NCBI GenBank assembly: GCA_050250795.1
Contig: JBFWNZ010000046.1
Coordinates: forward strand, 1-16,736
Reading direction: 5' to 3'
From: JBFWNZ01 sp050250795
GTDB lineage: Bacteria > Pseudomonadota > Alphaproteobacteria > UBA8366
DNA: 16,736 bases
The notes under the pieces are model-generated. The model was not told where the DNA came from. It searched no databases and saw nothing but the letters and a program-made list of their open reading frames with translations. Shown here piece after piece: positions 5,214 through 12,934 of the stretch. Numbering within the stretch: position 1 is the stretch's first letter; each line of letters opens with the position of its first letter. The translations under genes were made by a program, and so were the position numbers.

Positions 5214-7244
5214 TCAGAGCAATGCGATAATGCAGATGGTGAGGGTCGCGGTGATCCCGACGAAGCCCGAAATCAGCGAAGCGACCCACGCCCCGAGATC
5301 GCGCGCGATGCGGCCGCGGTTGGTCCGTTCGTACTGGAGCTGTCGCAACTCGTGCAGCGAACGGGAAAACAGCCGGACGGCATGATCGAAGCTTCGCTGG
5401 TCCGATTCCAGCGCCATCGGGTTATCGATGACCTCCAGCAGATCGCCCAGACGCCCGGCGCGGACAACCTTCACCATTTCCCCCTCCACGCCGCGCCGCC
5501 GCCGCCGGCTGTGAAAGCGCTGGATCGTGGGGCGCAACTGCGCGGCGGCCAGTTCGCACAGGGCAGGAAACGAGCGGTTCGGCTGGGAATCCTGGATCGC
5601 CGAAAGCAGCCTTACGGCCGCCACCAGCGGGACGTTCTCGTCCGTCGCATTTTCCAGATCGCGCAGTTCGCCGCCGATGGCGCCCTTGAACCGCGCGGCG
5701 ATGAAGGCCGCGATATGGCGGTCCACCAAGCGGGATTTGCCGATGCCGCCACGTTCGGCTAAACGCTCATAGGCGGGCAGCAGTTCATCCACGGCCACCA
5801 CGAAATCGGTCTCGAACAATGGCGAGCGGCACGGCATGGTCGGATTCAGCTCATAGGCAACGCGTTCGACGCCATAGCCCATCCCCATGCGGTCCATGAA
5901 CGACCGCGCCTTGTCGTAGAGGGTCAATTGCCGGACATGTTCCGGGGTTGGCTTGCCGCGCGTTTCCACAAGGAACGGCAAAAGATTGCCGCGCATGACG
6001 CCGACGAACAGGCGCCGGGCTTCCTGGTCGTCGACGAACGCGCCGAAAAGGTTGCCCACCCCCTCGACCGTCGCACGGAAATCGCGATACCGGACGGGCC
6101 CGAACGGATCGAGCGCAATGATGACGCGCGCCGTGATCCGGTCGTTCGCGTCGTCCCCCACCACGGACACCGTCTTTGCCGTGTTGACCGCTTCGGTCCG
6201 TTCCTCGTCGGACAGCGACCGCCGCAGCCAGGCATCCAGCGACCCGTCATGGATCGCTTCCGCGGCCTTGTCCCAGTGGCGCGACATGCCCTCCGCGACC
6301 TCCCGGGCAGTCAAATGCTCCTTGCCCATGAAGACAAAGCCGCGTGCCGCCCGCGTCGGCAGTCCAGGCGGCTTGGGACTCAACCGCCGGCCACTGATCC
6401 ACATGTTCAGATCGTCGACGGTCCAGCGCTCCTTGGGATCGTCGTGCAGCAATCCGCGCAGCACCTCCATCATCGTCAGCGACACGCGCGCCCGACGCAC
6501 CAGCGCCGTATAGGAGCCGTACTGCATCTTCGAATCGATGATCTCGTCGTCGCGCATGTCGTGGCAGGGCGCGCGACCGATCAGCAGGGCGATGGCCGTC
6601 GCGCCGATCGCATACAGATCGTTGGCGATAGTCCCCTCGCCACGCCCGGCGGGCACTGCCATACCTGCTTCGATGGTCTCATAGGCGACCGGCTGGGTCA
6701 GCGCCGGCGGCGTGGAGATGCACTCACCCAGCAGAATCCGGGATCGCTGCGCGTCGTCGTAGAACAGATTGTCCGGCCTGATCGCCCGGTGCACCTGCCC
6801 CTGCGCTTGAATTTCCGCCAGAATCTGCGCCATGGGCTGGAGGAACAGGCGCATGACCAGTTCCTCGGGCAACGGCTTGGTCTCGGTATCGGTCGCCCGG
6901 AAGACGCGCTGCCCCTGCGGCCGCTCGACGATCAGGACCGGACAGCGGCGCCCCTCGAGCGGCCAATCGACCACGCCCCAATCCAGAACCTTCACCATGC
7001 AGCCGTGATCGATCCGGCGCAGCGCAGGAATGACGTCGGTTCGCGGCGGCAGCTTGGGGTCGCAGACCAGCGCCATCAGGTGGCGCGACAGATCGCGCGT
7101 CTGGGAGCACGCATAGGCCATGGCCGGCGGCGAATCGTAGCCCGGGAGGGGCTGATCGGCCGAGATGTCGAATTGGCCCCTTAGCGATACGGTGCCGGGT
7201 ACGGCGCCGCTCTGGGCCGCTTCCTGGGGAGTGTCGAGCGCCAT
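5214..7244 (-). CDS. Tail-anchored serine/threonine kinase-like protein, probable pseudokinase
   Basis: A 676-residue protein with a kinase-like fold at about residues 20-290. HRAIRPDN (152-159) occupies the HRDxKxxN position, with the catalytic Asp replaced by Ala154 and the Lys by Arg156; only Asn159 is kept. GEC (173-175) replaces DFG, no glycine-rich loop is seen, and LMALVCDP at the VAIK position lacks the Lys. Kinase C-lobe landmarks remain: NDLYAIGATAIALLIG (208-222) and LLHDDPKERWT (265-275). Residues about 300-640 form a large helical region I do not recognise, including a basic patch RFHSRRRRRG. The last 25 residues (from about 651, VASLISGFVGITATLTICII) form a C-terminal membrane anchor. 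Catalysis by the canonical mechanism is unlikely; a scaffold or sensing role is inferred. A weak CCGGA precedes the ATG. The gene follows purA after 104 bp. Confidence 0.88.
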   Translation of the reverse strand: MALDTPQEAAQSGAVPGTVSLRGQFDISADQPLPGYDSPPAMAYACSQTRDLSRHLMALVCDPKLPPRTDVIPALRRIDHGCMVKVLDWGVVDWPLEGRRCPVLIVERPQGQRVFRATDTETKPLPEELVMRLFLQPMAQILAEIQAQGQVHRAIRPDNLFYDDAQRSRILLGECISTPPALTQPVAYETIEAGMAVPAGRGEGTIANDLYAIGATAIALLIGRAPCHDMRDDEIIDSKMQYGSYTALVRRARVSLTMMEVLRGLLHDDPKERWTVDDLNMWISGRRLSPKPPGLPTRAARGFVFMGKEHLTAREVAEGMSRHWDKAAEAIHDGSLDAWLRRSLSDEERTEAVNTAKTVSVVGDDANDRITARVIIALDPFGPVRYRDFRATVEGVGNLFGAFVDDQEARRLFVGVMRGNLLPFLVETRGKPTPEHVRQLTLYDKARSFMDRMGMGYGVERVAYELNPTMPCRSPLFETDFVVAVDELLPAYERLAERGGIGKSRLVDRHIAAFIAARFKGAIGGELRDLENATDENVPLVAAVRLLSAIQDSQPNRSFPALCELAAAQLRPTIQRFHSRRRRRGVEGEMVKVVRAGRLGDLLEVIDNPMALESDQRSFDHAVRLFSRSLHELRQLQYERTNRGRIARDLGAWVASLISGFVGITATLTICIIALL

Positions 7245-7290
7245 TGCGGTCCGGCCAGAACCCCCATCGTCAACCGCGGATCACGTGCCC

Positions 7291-7319
7291 GGCATACGCG
7301 CTCGTCCCTGCTCGGGCAA
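7291..7319 (-). promoter_or_regulatory. Candidate promoter of the pseudokinase/membrane-protein pair
   Basis: Minus strand: TTGCCC (7319-7314), 17-bp spacer, TATGCC (7296-7291), in the purA-pseudokinase gap. Predicted start is near 7284, about 40 nt before the start codon. It would allow this pair to be expressed separately from the biosynthetic genes. Confidence 0.4.
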
Positions 7320-7348
7320 GGGAAAACTGGCCGGGTCAGGCTTGCGTC

Positions 7349-8641
7349 CTACCCGGCGAAGGGATCGCGCACCATGATGGTGTCGGTCCGCTCCGGACTG
7401 GTCGACAGCAGCGTCACCGGTGCCTCGATCAGTTCCTCGATCCGGCGGATATACTTGATCGCCGTCGCCGGAAGTTCCGCCCAGGACCGTGCGCCGCGCG
7501 TGCTCTCCTGCCAGCCTTCCAGCGTCTCGTAGACCGGCTTCACCCGCGCCTGCCGGCCGGCGCCGTAGGGCAGGTGGTCGAAGCGCTCGCCGTCGATGTC
7601 ATAGCCGGTGCAGACCTTGATCTCGGCGAAGCCGTCGAGCACATCCAGCTTCGTCAGGGCGATGCCGTCGATACCGCCGACCTTGACCGACTGGCGCACC
7701 AGCACCGCATCGAACCATCCGCAGCGGCGCTTGCGCCCCGTGACGGTCCCGAACTCGTGCCCCCGTTCGCCCAGCCGCTGGCCGACCGCATCGGTGAGTT
7801 CGGTCGGAAAGGGCCCGCTGCCGACACGGGTCGTATAGGCCTTGGTTATGCCCAGAACATAGCCGATCGCCCCCGGCCCCATGCCCGACCCGGTGGCGGC
7901 CTGTCCCGCCACCGTGTTCGACGAAGTGACGTAGGGATAGGTGCCATGGTCGACATCGAGCATGATGCCCTGGGCGCCTTCGAACAGAATGCGCTGACCG
8001 GCACGGCGCGCCGCATCCAGATCCCGCCAGACCGTGGCCATGTAGGGCAGCAGGCTCGGCGCCAGCGTCAGCAGGCTCTGCGTCAGCGGTCCGCCATCCA
8101 CTTCGGCGGCACCCAGACCGCGCAGCAGCGCGTTATGATGCTGGAGCAGCACCTCGACCTTTTCGCCCAACGTGCCTGGATCGGCCAGATCGGACAGCCG
8201 GATCGCGCGGCGCGCAACCTTGTCCTCATAGGCCGGACCAATCCCGCGGCCTGTGGTGCCGATTTTGGAATCGCCGCGCGCGGCCTCGCGGGCACGGTCG
8301 AGATGGCTGTGCAACGGCAGGATGAGCGCTGCATTCTCGGCGATCCTGAGGCGCTCCGGCCCGACCGGGAACCCGGCACTGCGCAGCCGCTCGATCTCGT
8401 CCAGCAGCGCCCAGGGGTCGATCACCACGCCATTGCCGATGACCGACAGCTTCTCCGGGCGCACCACGCCCGAGGGCAGCAGGCTCAGCTTGTATTCCTG
8501 TCCGCCGATCACCAGCGTATGGCCGGCGTTGTGCCCGCCCTGGAACCGCACCACGACGTCTGCGCGTTCCGACAGCCAATCGACGATCTTACCCTTGCCC
8601 TCGTCGCCCCATTGCGAGCCGACGACCACGACATTGGTCAT
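7349..8641 (-). CDS. purA: Adenylosuccinate synthetase
   Basis: Joins IMP and aspartate using GTP, the first committed step from IMP to AMP, in the cytoplasm. The 430-residue length is exactly typical. The GTP-binding loop GSQWGDEGKGK (8-18) contains catalytic Asp13, and GGHNAGHT supplies His41. TTGRGIGPAYEDKVARR, a segment with FEGAQG and TYPYVTSSNT, and the C-terminal TSPERTDTI are all family signatures. The start ATG at 8641 follows the hisZ stop codon by one base (TAG-C-ATG), so it is almost certainly translated by coupling. An upstream extension of the same frame runs inside hisZ to 9124 but matches nothing of PurA. Confidence 0.98.
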   Translation of the reverse strand: MTNVVVVGSQWGDEGKGKIVDWLSERADVVVRFQGGHNAGHTLVIGGQEYKLSLLPSGVVRPEKLSVIGNGVVIDPWALLDEIERLRSAGFPVGPERLRIAENAALILPLHSHLDRAREAARGDSKIGTTGRGIGPAYEDKVARRAIRLSDLADPGTLGEKVEVLLQHHNALLRGLGAAEVDGGPLTQSLLTLAPSLLPYMATVWRDLDAARRAGQRILFEGAQGIMLDVDHGTYPYVTSSNTVAGQAATGSGMGPGAIGYVLGITKAYTTRVGSGPFPTELTDAVGQRLGERGHEFGTVTGRKRRCGWFDAVLVRQSVKVGGIDGIALTKLDVLDGFAEIKVCTGYDIDGERFDHLPYGAGRQARVKPVYETLEGWQESTRGARSWAELPATAIKYIRRIEELIEAPVTLLSTSPERTDTIMVRDPFAG

Positions 8642-8642
8642 G

Positions 8643-9797
8643 CTACACGCTCTCCGGTTTGTCGCCCGCAAGCCAGTGGCTGCAGCCAAGGCGCCGCGCC
8701 TCGGCCCGTGCGTCCGCGACCGGGCCGAGCCCGGCGATGGTGATCCAATCGTCCGCCCGCAGCGCGATGCCCACGGCATGCGCCGTGCCATGCGGGAGGA
8801 ACAGCCGCGGCCGCGCGTTTCCGGGCGGCAACGCGCGCACCAGACTGTTGAGATAAAGCGTAAAGCCCGTCGCCGGTTCGTCCTTCGCGCCCACGGCATA
8901 CCGGCCGCCGCGGCCCAGTTCGCCGCGCACGCCGCGCGCAAACAGGCTGAAGCTGATTCCGGTCTGATACTCGAACCCGCGATGCTCGACCGGATCGACA
9001 GTGATGGCAAGCCCCGGCGCTGCCGCCCGCAGCTCTGCAAGCACCTCGCGCAGCCGGGTGCGTTCGGCCGCCGCCTCGGTCGGCAGGGCCAGCGCATCCA
9101 GCACTGCCAGGGTCGCATCCGCATGCCCGACTGCCGCCAGCAATCCGCCCAAAATCTCGGCCCCTTGGCCGCCGATGGCCGTCACCGCCGCCGCGTCCTT
9201 GCGGTCGAGTGCGCGACGCGCACGCCGGGCTGTCGAGTCGTCCAATCCCAGTTCCGCGCAGACCGTGGCCACCAGCGTTGGCAGGTTGATGTCCAGCGAC
9301 AGCCCCTCCACACCGACACCCTGGAGAGCCTCCGCCGCAAGCAGCATCACCTCGACATGGGCGCCGGTCTCGTCCGAGCCGATCAGTTCGATGCCCACCT
9401 GCGGAATCTGCCGCTCCGGCTGCAGTTGCGAACCGCGCACGCGCAGCACCGGCCCGGCATAGGCCAGCCGCAGCGGCCGCGGGGCCTTGGCAAGACGGCT
9501 GGTCGCAATGCGTGCAATCTGGGGTGTGATATCGCCGCGCAGCCCCATCATGCGCTGGCTGACCGGGTCCATAAGGCGGAACGTCGTCAGCGCCAGCGCA
9601 GCGCCGGTCGCGTCCAGCAGACTGTCCTCGAATTCCACAAGCGGCGGCTCGACCCGCTCATAGCCGCGCGCAGCGAACGCGGCCAGCAGCCGTGCCGTCA
9701 CCGCGGCCTCGTGCTCCGCCTCCGGCGGCAGGCCGTCGCGCAGGCCGTCTGGCAGCAGCGCCTTGTTCGCAGCGTCGTTCATGGACTCCACCGGCAT
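8643..9797 (-). CDS. hisZ: ATP phosphoribosyltransferase regulatory subunit HisZ
   Basis: HisZ is a catalytically inactive relative of histidyl-tRNA synthetase that binds short-form HisG and makes it active and histidine-sensitive in the first step of histidine synthesis. The 384 residues show the class II synthetase-like core: LPDGLRD (15-21), motif-2-like RGDITPQIARI (87-97), PERQIPQVGIELIG (127-140) and GFEYQTGISFSLF (about 283-295). It lacks the C-terminal anticodon-binding domain of HisS, whose usual length is over 400 residues. No hisG is in the window, so the partner is encoded elsewhere. Start at 9797 has GAGA 6 nt upstream; Met6 (9782) is an alternative. It lies 100 bp after serA and directly precedes purA. 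Confidence 0.94.
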   Translation of the reverse strand: MPVESMNDAANKALLPDGLRDGLPPEAEHEAAVTARLLAAFAARGYERVEPPLVEFEDSLLDATGAALALTTFRLMDPVSQRMMGLRGDITPQIARIATSRLAKAPRPLRLAYAGPVLRVRGSQLQPERQIPQVGIELIGSDETGAHVEVMLLAAEALQGVGVEGLSLDINLPTLVATVCAELGLDDSTARRARRALDRKDAAAVTAIGGQGAEILGGLLAAVGHADATLAVLDALALPTEAAAERTRLREVLAELRAAAPGLAITVDPVEHRGFEYQTGISFSLFARGVRGELGRGGRYAVGAKDEPATGFTLYLNSLVRALPPGNARPRLFLPHGTAHAVGIALRADDWITIAGLGPVADARAEARRLGCSHWLAGDKPESV

Positions 9798-9897
9798 GAC
9801 CGTCTCGGCAATGCCGGACGCATCGCGGGACGGCGTTTCCTAACGCGGATCGACCGGCCGGGCAAGCCGCGCCGGCACGACCCGCCCCCAGCGGCGG

Positions 9898-11487
9898 TCA
9901 GAAACGCAGCGCCTTGGCCTGAACCATATGCGGCAGCTTGCGCAGCCGCTCCAGCACCTGCGGCGTTACGGGCTCGTCCACCTGGACCAGCGCGATGGCG
10001 TCGCCCCCGGATTTGGCACGGCCGAGATGGAAGGTGGCGATGTTCACCCCCGCATCGCCCAACGCACATCCCAACCCGCCGATCACGCCCGGCTTATCCT
10101 CGTTGGTGATGTAGAGCATATGCGGACCGAACTCGGCCTCGACCGGAATGCCCTTGATTTCGACCAGCCGCGGCCGCTTGTCGCCGAACAGGGTACCGGC
10201 CACCGAGCGTTCCTGCCGCTCGGTCCGGATCGTCAGGCGGATCAGCGTCTCATAGTCGCCCGGCCGCTCCTGCCTGGTCTCGCTCACCTCGATGCCGCGC
10301 TCCGCTGCGGCAACCGGCGCGTTCACCATGTTGACCGTGTCCAGCATCGGACGCAGCAACCCGGCCAGCGCGGCGGCCATCAGCGGCTTGGTATTGAGCG
10401 TCGCCGCATGTCCCTCGAAGGTCACGTTGACGGCCGTGATGCCGGTCTCGGTCAACTGGCCCGCAAAACTGCCCAAATCCTCGGCCAGCTTCATGTAGGG
10501 ACGCAGCTTCGGCGCATCCTCGGCGCTGACCGACGCCATGTTCAACGCATTCGACACGGCGCCCGTGAGCAGGTAGTCGGCCATCTGCTCGGCCACCTGC
10601 ACGGCGACATTCTCCTGCGCCTCGGTCGTGCTGGCACCGAGATGCGGCGTGGCCACCACGCCCGGATGCCCGAACAGGATGTTCTGCTCCGCCGGCTCCT
10701 CGACGAACACGTCGAGCGCCGCACCCGCGACCTGGCCCGAATCCAGCGCAGCCTTCAGGTCCGTCTCGTTCACGATGCCGCCGCGCGCGCAGTTGATGAT
10801 GCGCACGCCCTTCTTCATCTTCGCCATCGCTTCGGCGTTGATCAGGTTGCGGGTACCGTCGGTCAGCGGCGTGTGAACCGAGATGAAGTCGGCGCGCTTG
10901 AACAGCGTGTCGAGATCGACCTTCTGGACGCCCAGCGTCTCGGCGCGCTCGGCCGACATATAGGGGTCGAACACGACCACGCGCATCTTCAGGCCCTGGG
11001 CTCGGTCGGCGACGATGGAGCCGATATTGCCGCAACCGACGAGGCCGAGCGTCTTGTTCGCGACCTCCACCCCCATGAAACCGGACTTCTCCCACTTGCC
11101 GGCATGGGTGGACGCACTGGCCTGGGGGATTTGCCGCGCGACCGACATCATCATCGCGATCGCGTGCTCGGCGGTGGTGACGGAATTGCCGAAGGGCGTA
11201 TTCATCACAACGATGCCGCGCTGGGTTGCGGCATCCAGATCGACATTGTCGATGCCGATGCCGGCCCGGCCGATCACCTTCATGCGTGTCGCGGCCGCGA
11301 TCACAGCCGCCGTCACCTTGGTCGCCGAGCGCACGGCGAGGCCGTCATAGTCGCCGACGATCTTCATCAACTCGTCCGCCGACAGGCCCGGCTTGAAATC
11401 CACCGCCACGCCCCGGCTTTCGAAAGCCTCGATCGCCAGCTTGCTCAGCTTGTCCGAGATCAAAACCTTCGGCTTGGTGTCCGCCAT
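9898..11487 (-). CDS. serA: D-3-phosphoglycerate dehydrogenase
   Basis: Oxidises 3-phosphoglycerate to 3-phosphohydroxypyruvate with NAD, the first step of the phosphorylated serine pathway. The 529 residues match the long type. Visible parts: the N-terminal substrate domain, a nucleotide-binding domain with GLVGCGNIG (148-156), and catalytic residues Arg235 (NCARGGIVNE), Glu264 (FVEEP) and His282 (PHLGAST). An intervening domain covers about 320-450, and a C-terminal ACT domain about 452-527 (ITNEDKPGVIGGLGCALGDA), the usual site of serine feedback inhibition. The start codon lies 44 bp after the serC stop in the same direction, so the pair is expected to be one operon. Confidence 0.98.
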   Translation of the reverse strand: MADTKPKVLISDKLSKLAIEAFESRGVAVDFKPGLSADELMKIVGDYDGLAVRSATKVTAAVIAAATRMKVIGRAGIGIDNVDLDAATQRGIVVMNTPFGNSVTTAEHAIAMMMSVARQIPQASASTHAGKWEKSGFMGVEVANKTLGLVGCGNIGSIVADRAQGLKMRVVVFDPYMSAERAETLGVQKVDLDTLFKRADFISVHTPLTDGTRNLINAEAMAKMKKGVRIINCARGGIVNETDLKAALDSGQVAGAALDVFVEEPAEQNILFGHPGVVATPHLGASTTEAQENVAVQVAEQMADYLLTGAVSNALNMASVSAEDAPKLRPYMKLAEDLGSFAGQLTETGITAVNVTFEGHAATLNTKPLMAAALAGLLRPMLDTVNMVNAPVAAAERGIEVSETRQERPGDYETLIRLTIRTERQERSVAGTLFGDKRPRLVEIKGIPVEAEFGPHMLYITNEDKPGVIGGLGCALGDAGVNIATFHLGRAKSGGDAIALVQVDEPVTPQVLERLRKLPHMVQAKALRF

Positions 11488-11531
11488 CGGGAGTCCGTCC
11501 GTTCCGTTCTGTCAAAAAGGATCGATTGCGT

Positions 11532-12686
11532 TCAGGCCGCCTTGGAGCGCGCCACTTCGGCAAAGGCCCAGTCGAGCCAGGGCATCAGCGCCCGCATATC
11601 CGCCGCCTCCACCGTGGCGCCGCCCCAGAGCCGCAGGCCCGGAGGGGCTTCGCGATGGCCCTTGATGTCATAGGCCACGCCCTCGCGCGCCAGCAGGTCG
11701 GAGATGACCTTGGGCGCGGCATCGCGCGCCTCCGGCGACAGGCCCGACGCCTCGGTCAGCTTGAGGCAGATCGAGGTGGTGGAGCGCGTCGCCGGCTCGA
11801 CCGCCGTGAAATCCACCCACGGAGTCGCCGCCACCCAATCCGCCACGATCTTGTAATTTTCTTCCGAGCGGCGGACGAGTTCCGCCGCTCCGCCGATTCC
11901 CTCGGCCCATTTCAGGGCGTCGATGCAGTCCTCGACGCAGAGCATCGAGGGTGTATTGATCGTCTCGCCCTTGAAGATGCCCTCGTTCAGCTTGCCGCCC
12001 TTGGTCAGCCGGAAGATCTTCGGGATCGGCCAGGACGGCGTGTAGCTCTCCAGCCGCTCCACCGCCCGCGGGCTCAGCACCAGCATGCCGTGCGCCGCCT
12101 CGCCGCCAAGCACCTTCTGCCAGGACCAGGTGATGACGTCGAGTTTGTCCCAGGGCAGACGCATGGCGAAGACGGCAGAGGTCGCGTCGCAAATCGTGAT
12201 GCCCTGACGATCCTTGGCGATCCAGTCGCCATTCGGCACCCGGACGCCGCTGGTCGTGCCGTTCCAGGTAAACAGCACGTCGCGCGCCGGATCGACCTGC
12301 GACAGGTCGGGCAGCAGGCCATAATCCACGTCGAACACCCGCGTGTCCTTGAGCTTCAGATGCTTGACCGCGTCCTGGACCCAGGTCTTGCCGAAATTCT
12401 CCCAGGACAGCAGGTCGATGCCGCGCGCGCCGAGCATGCTCCACATCGCCATCTCGACCGCGCCGGTGTCGGACGCAGGAACGATGGCGATGCGGTAATC
12501 CGCCGGGATGCCCAGGATGGCCCGCGTGCGGTCGCAGACCTCGTTCAGCCGGGCGAGACCTTCCTTCGCCCGGTGCGAGCGAGCGACCAGCGCACCCTTC
12601 AGAACCTCGGGCGACCAGCCGGGGCGCTTGGCGCAGGGACCGGAGGAGAAATAGGGACAATTCGGCCGTTGAGTCGGCTTGGTCAT
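11532..12686 (-). CDS. serC: Phosphoserine aminotransferase (alphaproteobacterial/Methanosarcina type)
   Basis: Transfers an amino group from glutamate to 3-phosphohydroxypyruvate, using PLP, giving phosphoserine; this is the step after SerA. The 384 residues begin with YFSSGPCAKRPGW, the hallmark of the Methanosarcina/alphaproteobacterial subtype rather than the E. coli subtype. ASDTGAVEMAMW (71-82) and CDATSAVFAM (166-175, Asp167 for the PLP nitrogen) are present, and SWQKVLGGEAAHGM holds the Schiff-base Lys191. The ATG at 12686 is chosen because AAGGA lies 8 nt before it. An earlier in-frame ATG at 12782 would start within the -35 element of the promoter and adds 32 residues foreign to the family. 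Confidence 0.97.
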   Translation of the reverse strand: MTKPTQRPNCPYFSSGPCAKRPGWSPEVLKGALVARSHRAKEGLARLNEVCDRTRAILGIPADYRIAIVPASDTGAVEMAMWSMLGARGIDLLSWENFGKTWVQDAVKHLKLKDTRVFDVDYGLLPDLSQVDPARDVLFTWNGTTSGVRVPNGDWIAKDRQGITICDATSAVFAMRLPWDKLDVITWSWQKVLGGEAAHGMLVLSPRAVERLESYTPSWPIPKIFRLTKGGKLNEGIFKGETINTPSMLCVEDCIDALKWAEGIGGAAELVRRSEENYKIVADWVAATPWVDFTAVEPATRSTTSICLKLTEASGLSPEARDAAPKVISDLLAREGVAYDIKGHREAPPGLRLWGGATVEAADMRALMPWLDWAFAEVARSKAA

Positions 12687-12715
12687 GGCGGCGATCCTTT
12701 GCTCCTGGGGCGCTG

Positions 12716-12740
12716 GCCGGGAGGGACAGAACGGCCCGGC
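12716..12740 (-). promoter_or_regulatory. Stem-loop in the serC leader
   Basis: In the predicted leader of about 60 nt, GCCGGG (12740-12735) can pair with CCCGGC (12721-12716) across a 13-nt loop. The region between this stem and the start codon carries CAGGAG and AAGGA. A structured RNA called the serC motif is known upstream of serC in alphaproteobacteria (recalled, Rfam RF00517); whether this leader matches it cannot be decided by eye. Confidence 0.4.
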
Positions 12741-12753
12741 GTCGCGGCGCGAC

Positions 12754-12782
12754 ATGCTAGGTAGGCGCCGGGACAGCGTCAA
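12754..12782 (-). promoter_or_regulatory. serC: Sigma70-type promoter of serC-serA
   Basis: Minus strand: TTGACG (12782-12777), exactly 17 bp, TAGCAT (12759-12754). The predicted transcription start is near 12747, about 60 nt before the serC start codon. The repeat cluster at 12788-12845 begins 6 bp upstream of the -35, an activator-like position. Confidence 0.65.
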
Positions 12783-12787
12783 CGCCC

Positions 12788-12845
12788 CGCATTGCGGCGC
12801 AACATGCGACTGTTGCGGCGGGAAGCAATGCGATGCATTGCCGCA
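12788..12845. repeat. Cluster of nested inverted and direct repeats between serC and the permease gene
   Basis: CGCATTGC (12788-12795) is the exact reverse complement of GCAATGCG (12825-12832). Nested inside, CGCAACA (12798-12804) pairs with TGTTGCG (12811-12817) around a 6-base loop. GCAATGC (12825-12831) can instead pair with GCATTGC (12835-12841) across 3 bases, so two hairpins compete for one arm. TTGCGGCG also recurs directly at 12792 and 12813, 21 bp apart, with a degenerate copy TTGCCGCA at 12838. It may be a regulator site for either flanking gene or a leader switch of the permease transcript. Confidence 0.6.
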
Positions 12846-12934
12846 GCGCGTGGAACGCGCTCAAATCCCAGGGCGTTGCCTTCCTTGTCGGCCGCGCCGC
12901 TTCCACCACAAACGCAAGTGATCGGCACCTCCCC

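Noticed and set aside
8642..9124. A 161-codon upstream extension of purA
   Set aside because: It lies out of frame within hisZ, while the PurA family begins at the ATG at 8641, immediately after the hisZ stop codon.
8253..10109. A 618-codon plus-strand open frame, and similar plus-strand frames across 7244-12764
   Set aside because: Antisense to purA, hisZ, serA and serC; no family features and Arg/Pro-rich composition.
11488..11531. TTGACA in the serC-serA gap as an internal serA promoter
   Set aside because: No -10-like sequence lies 16-18 bp downstream before the serA start codon.
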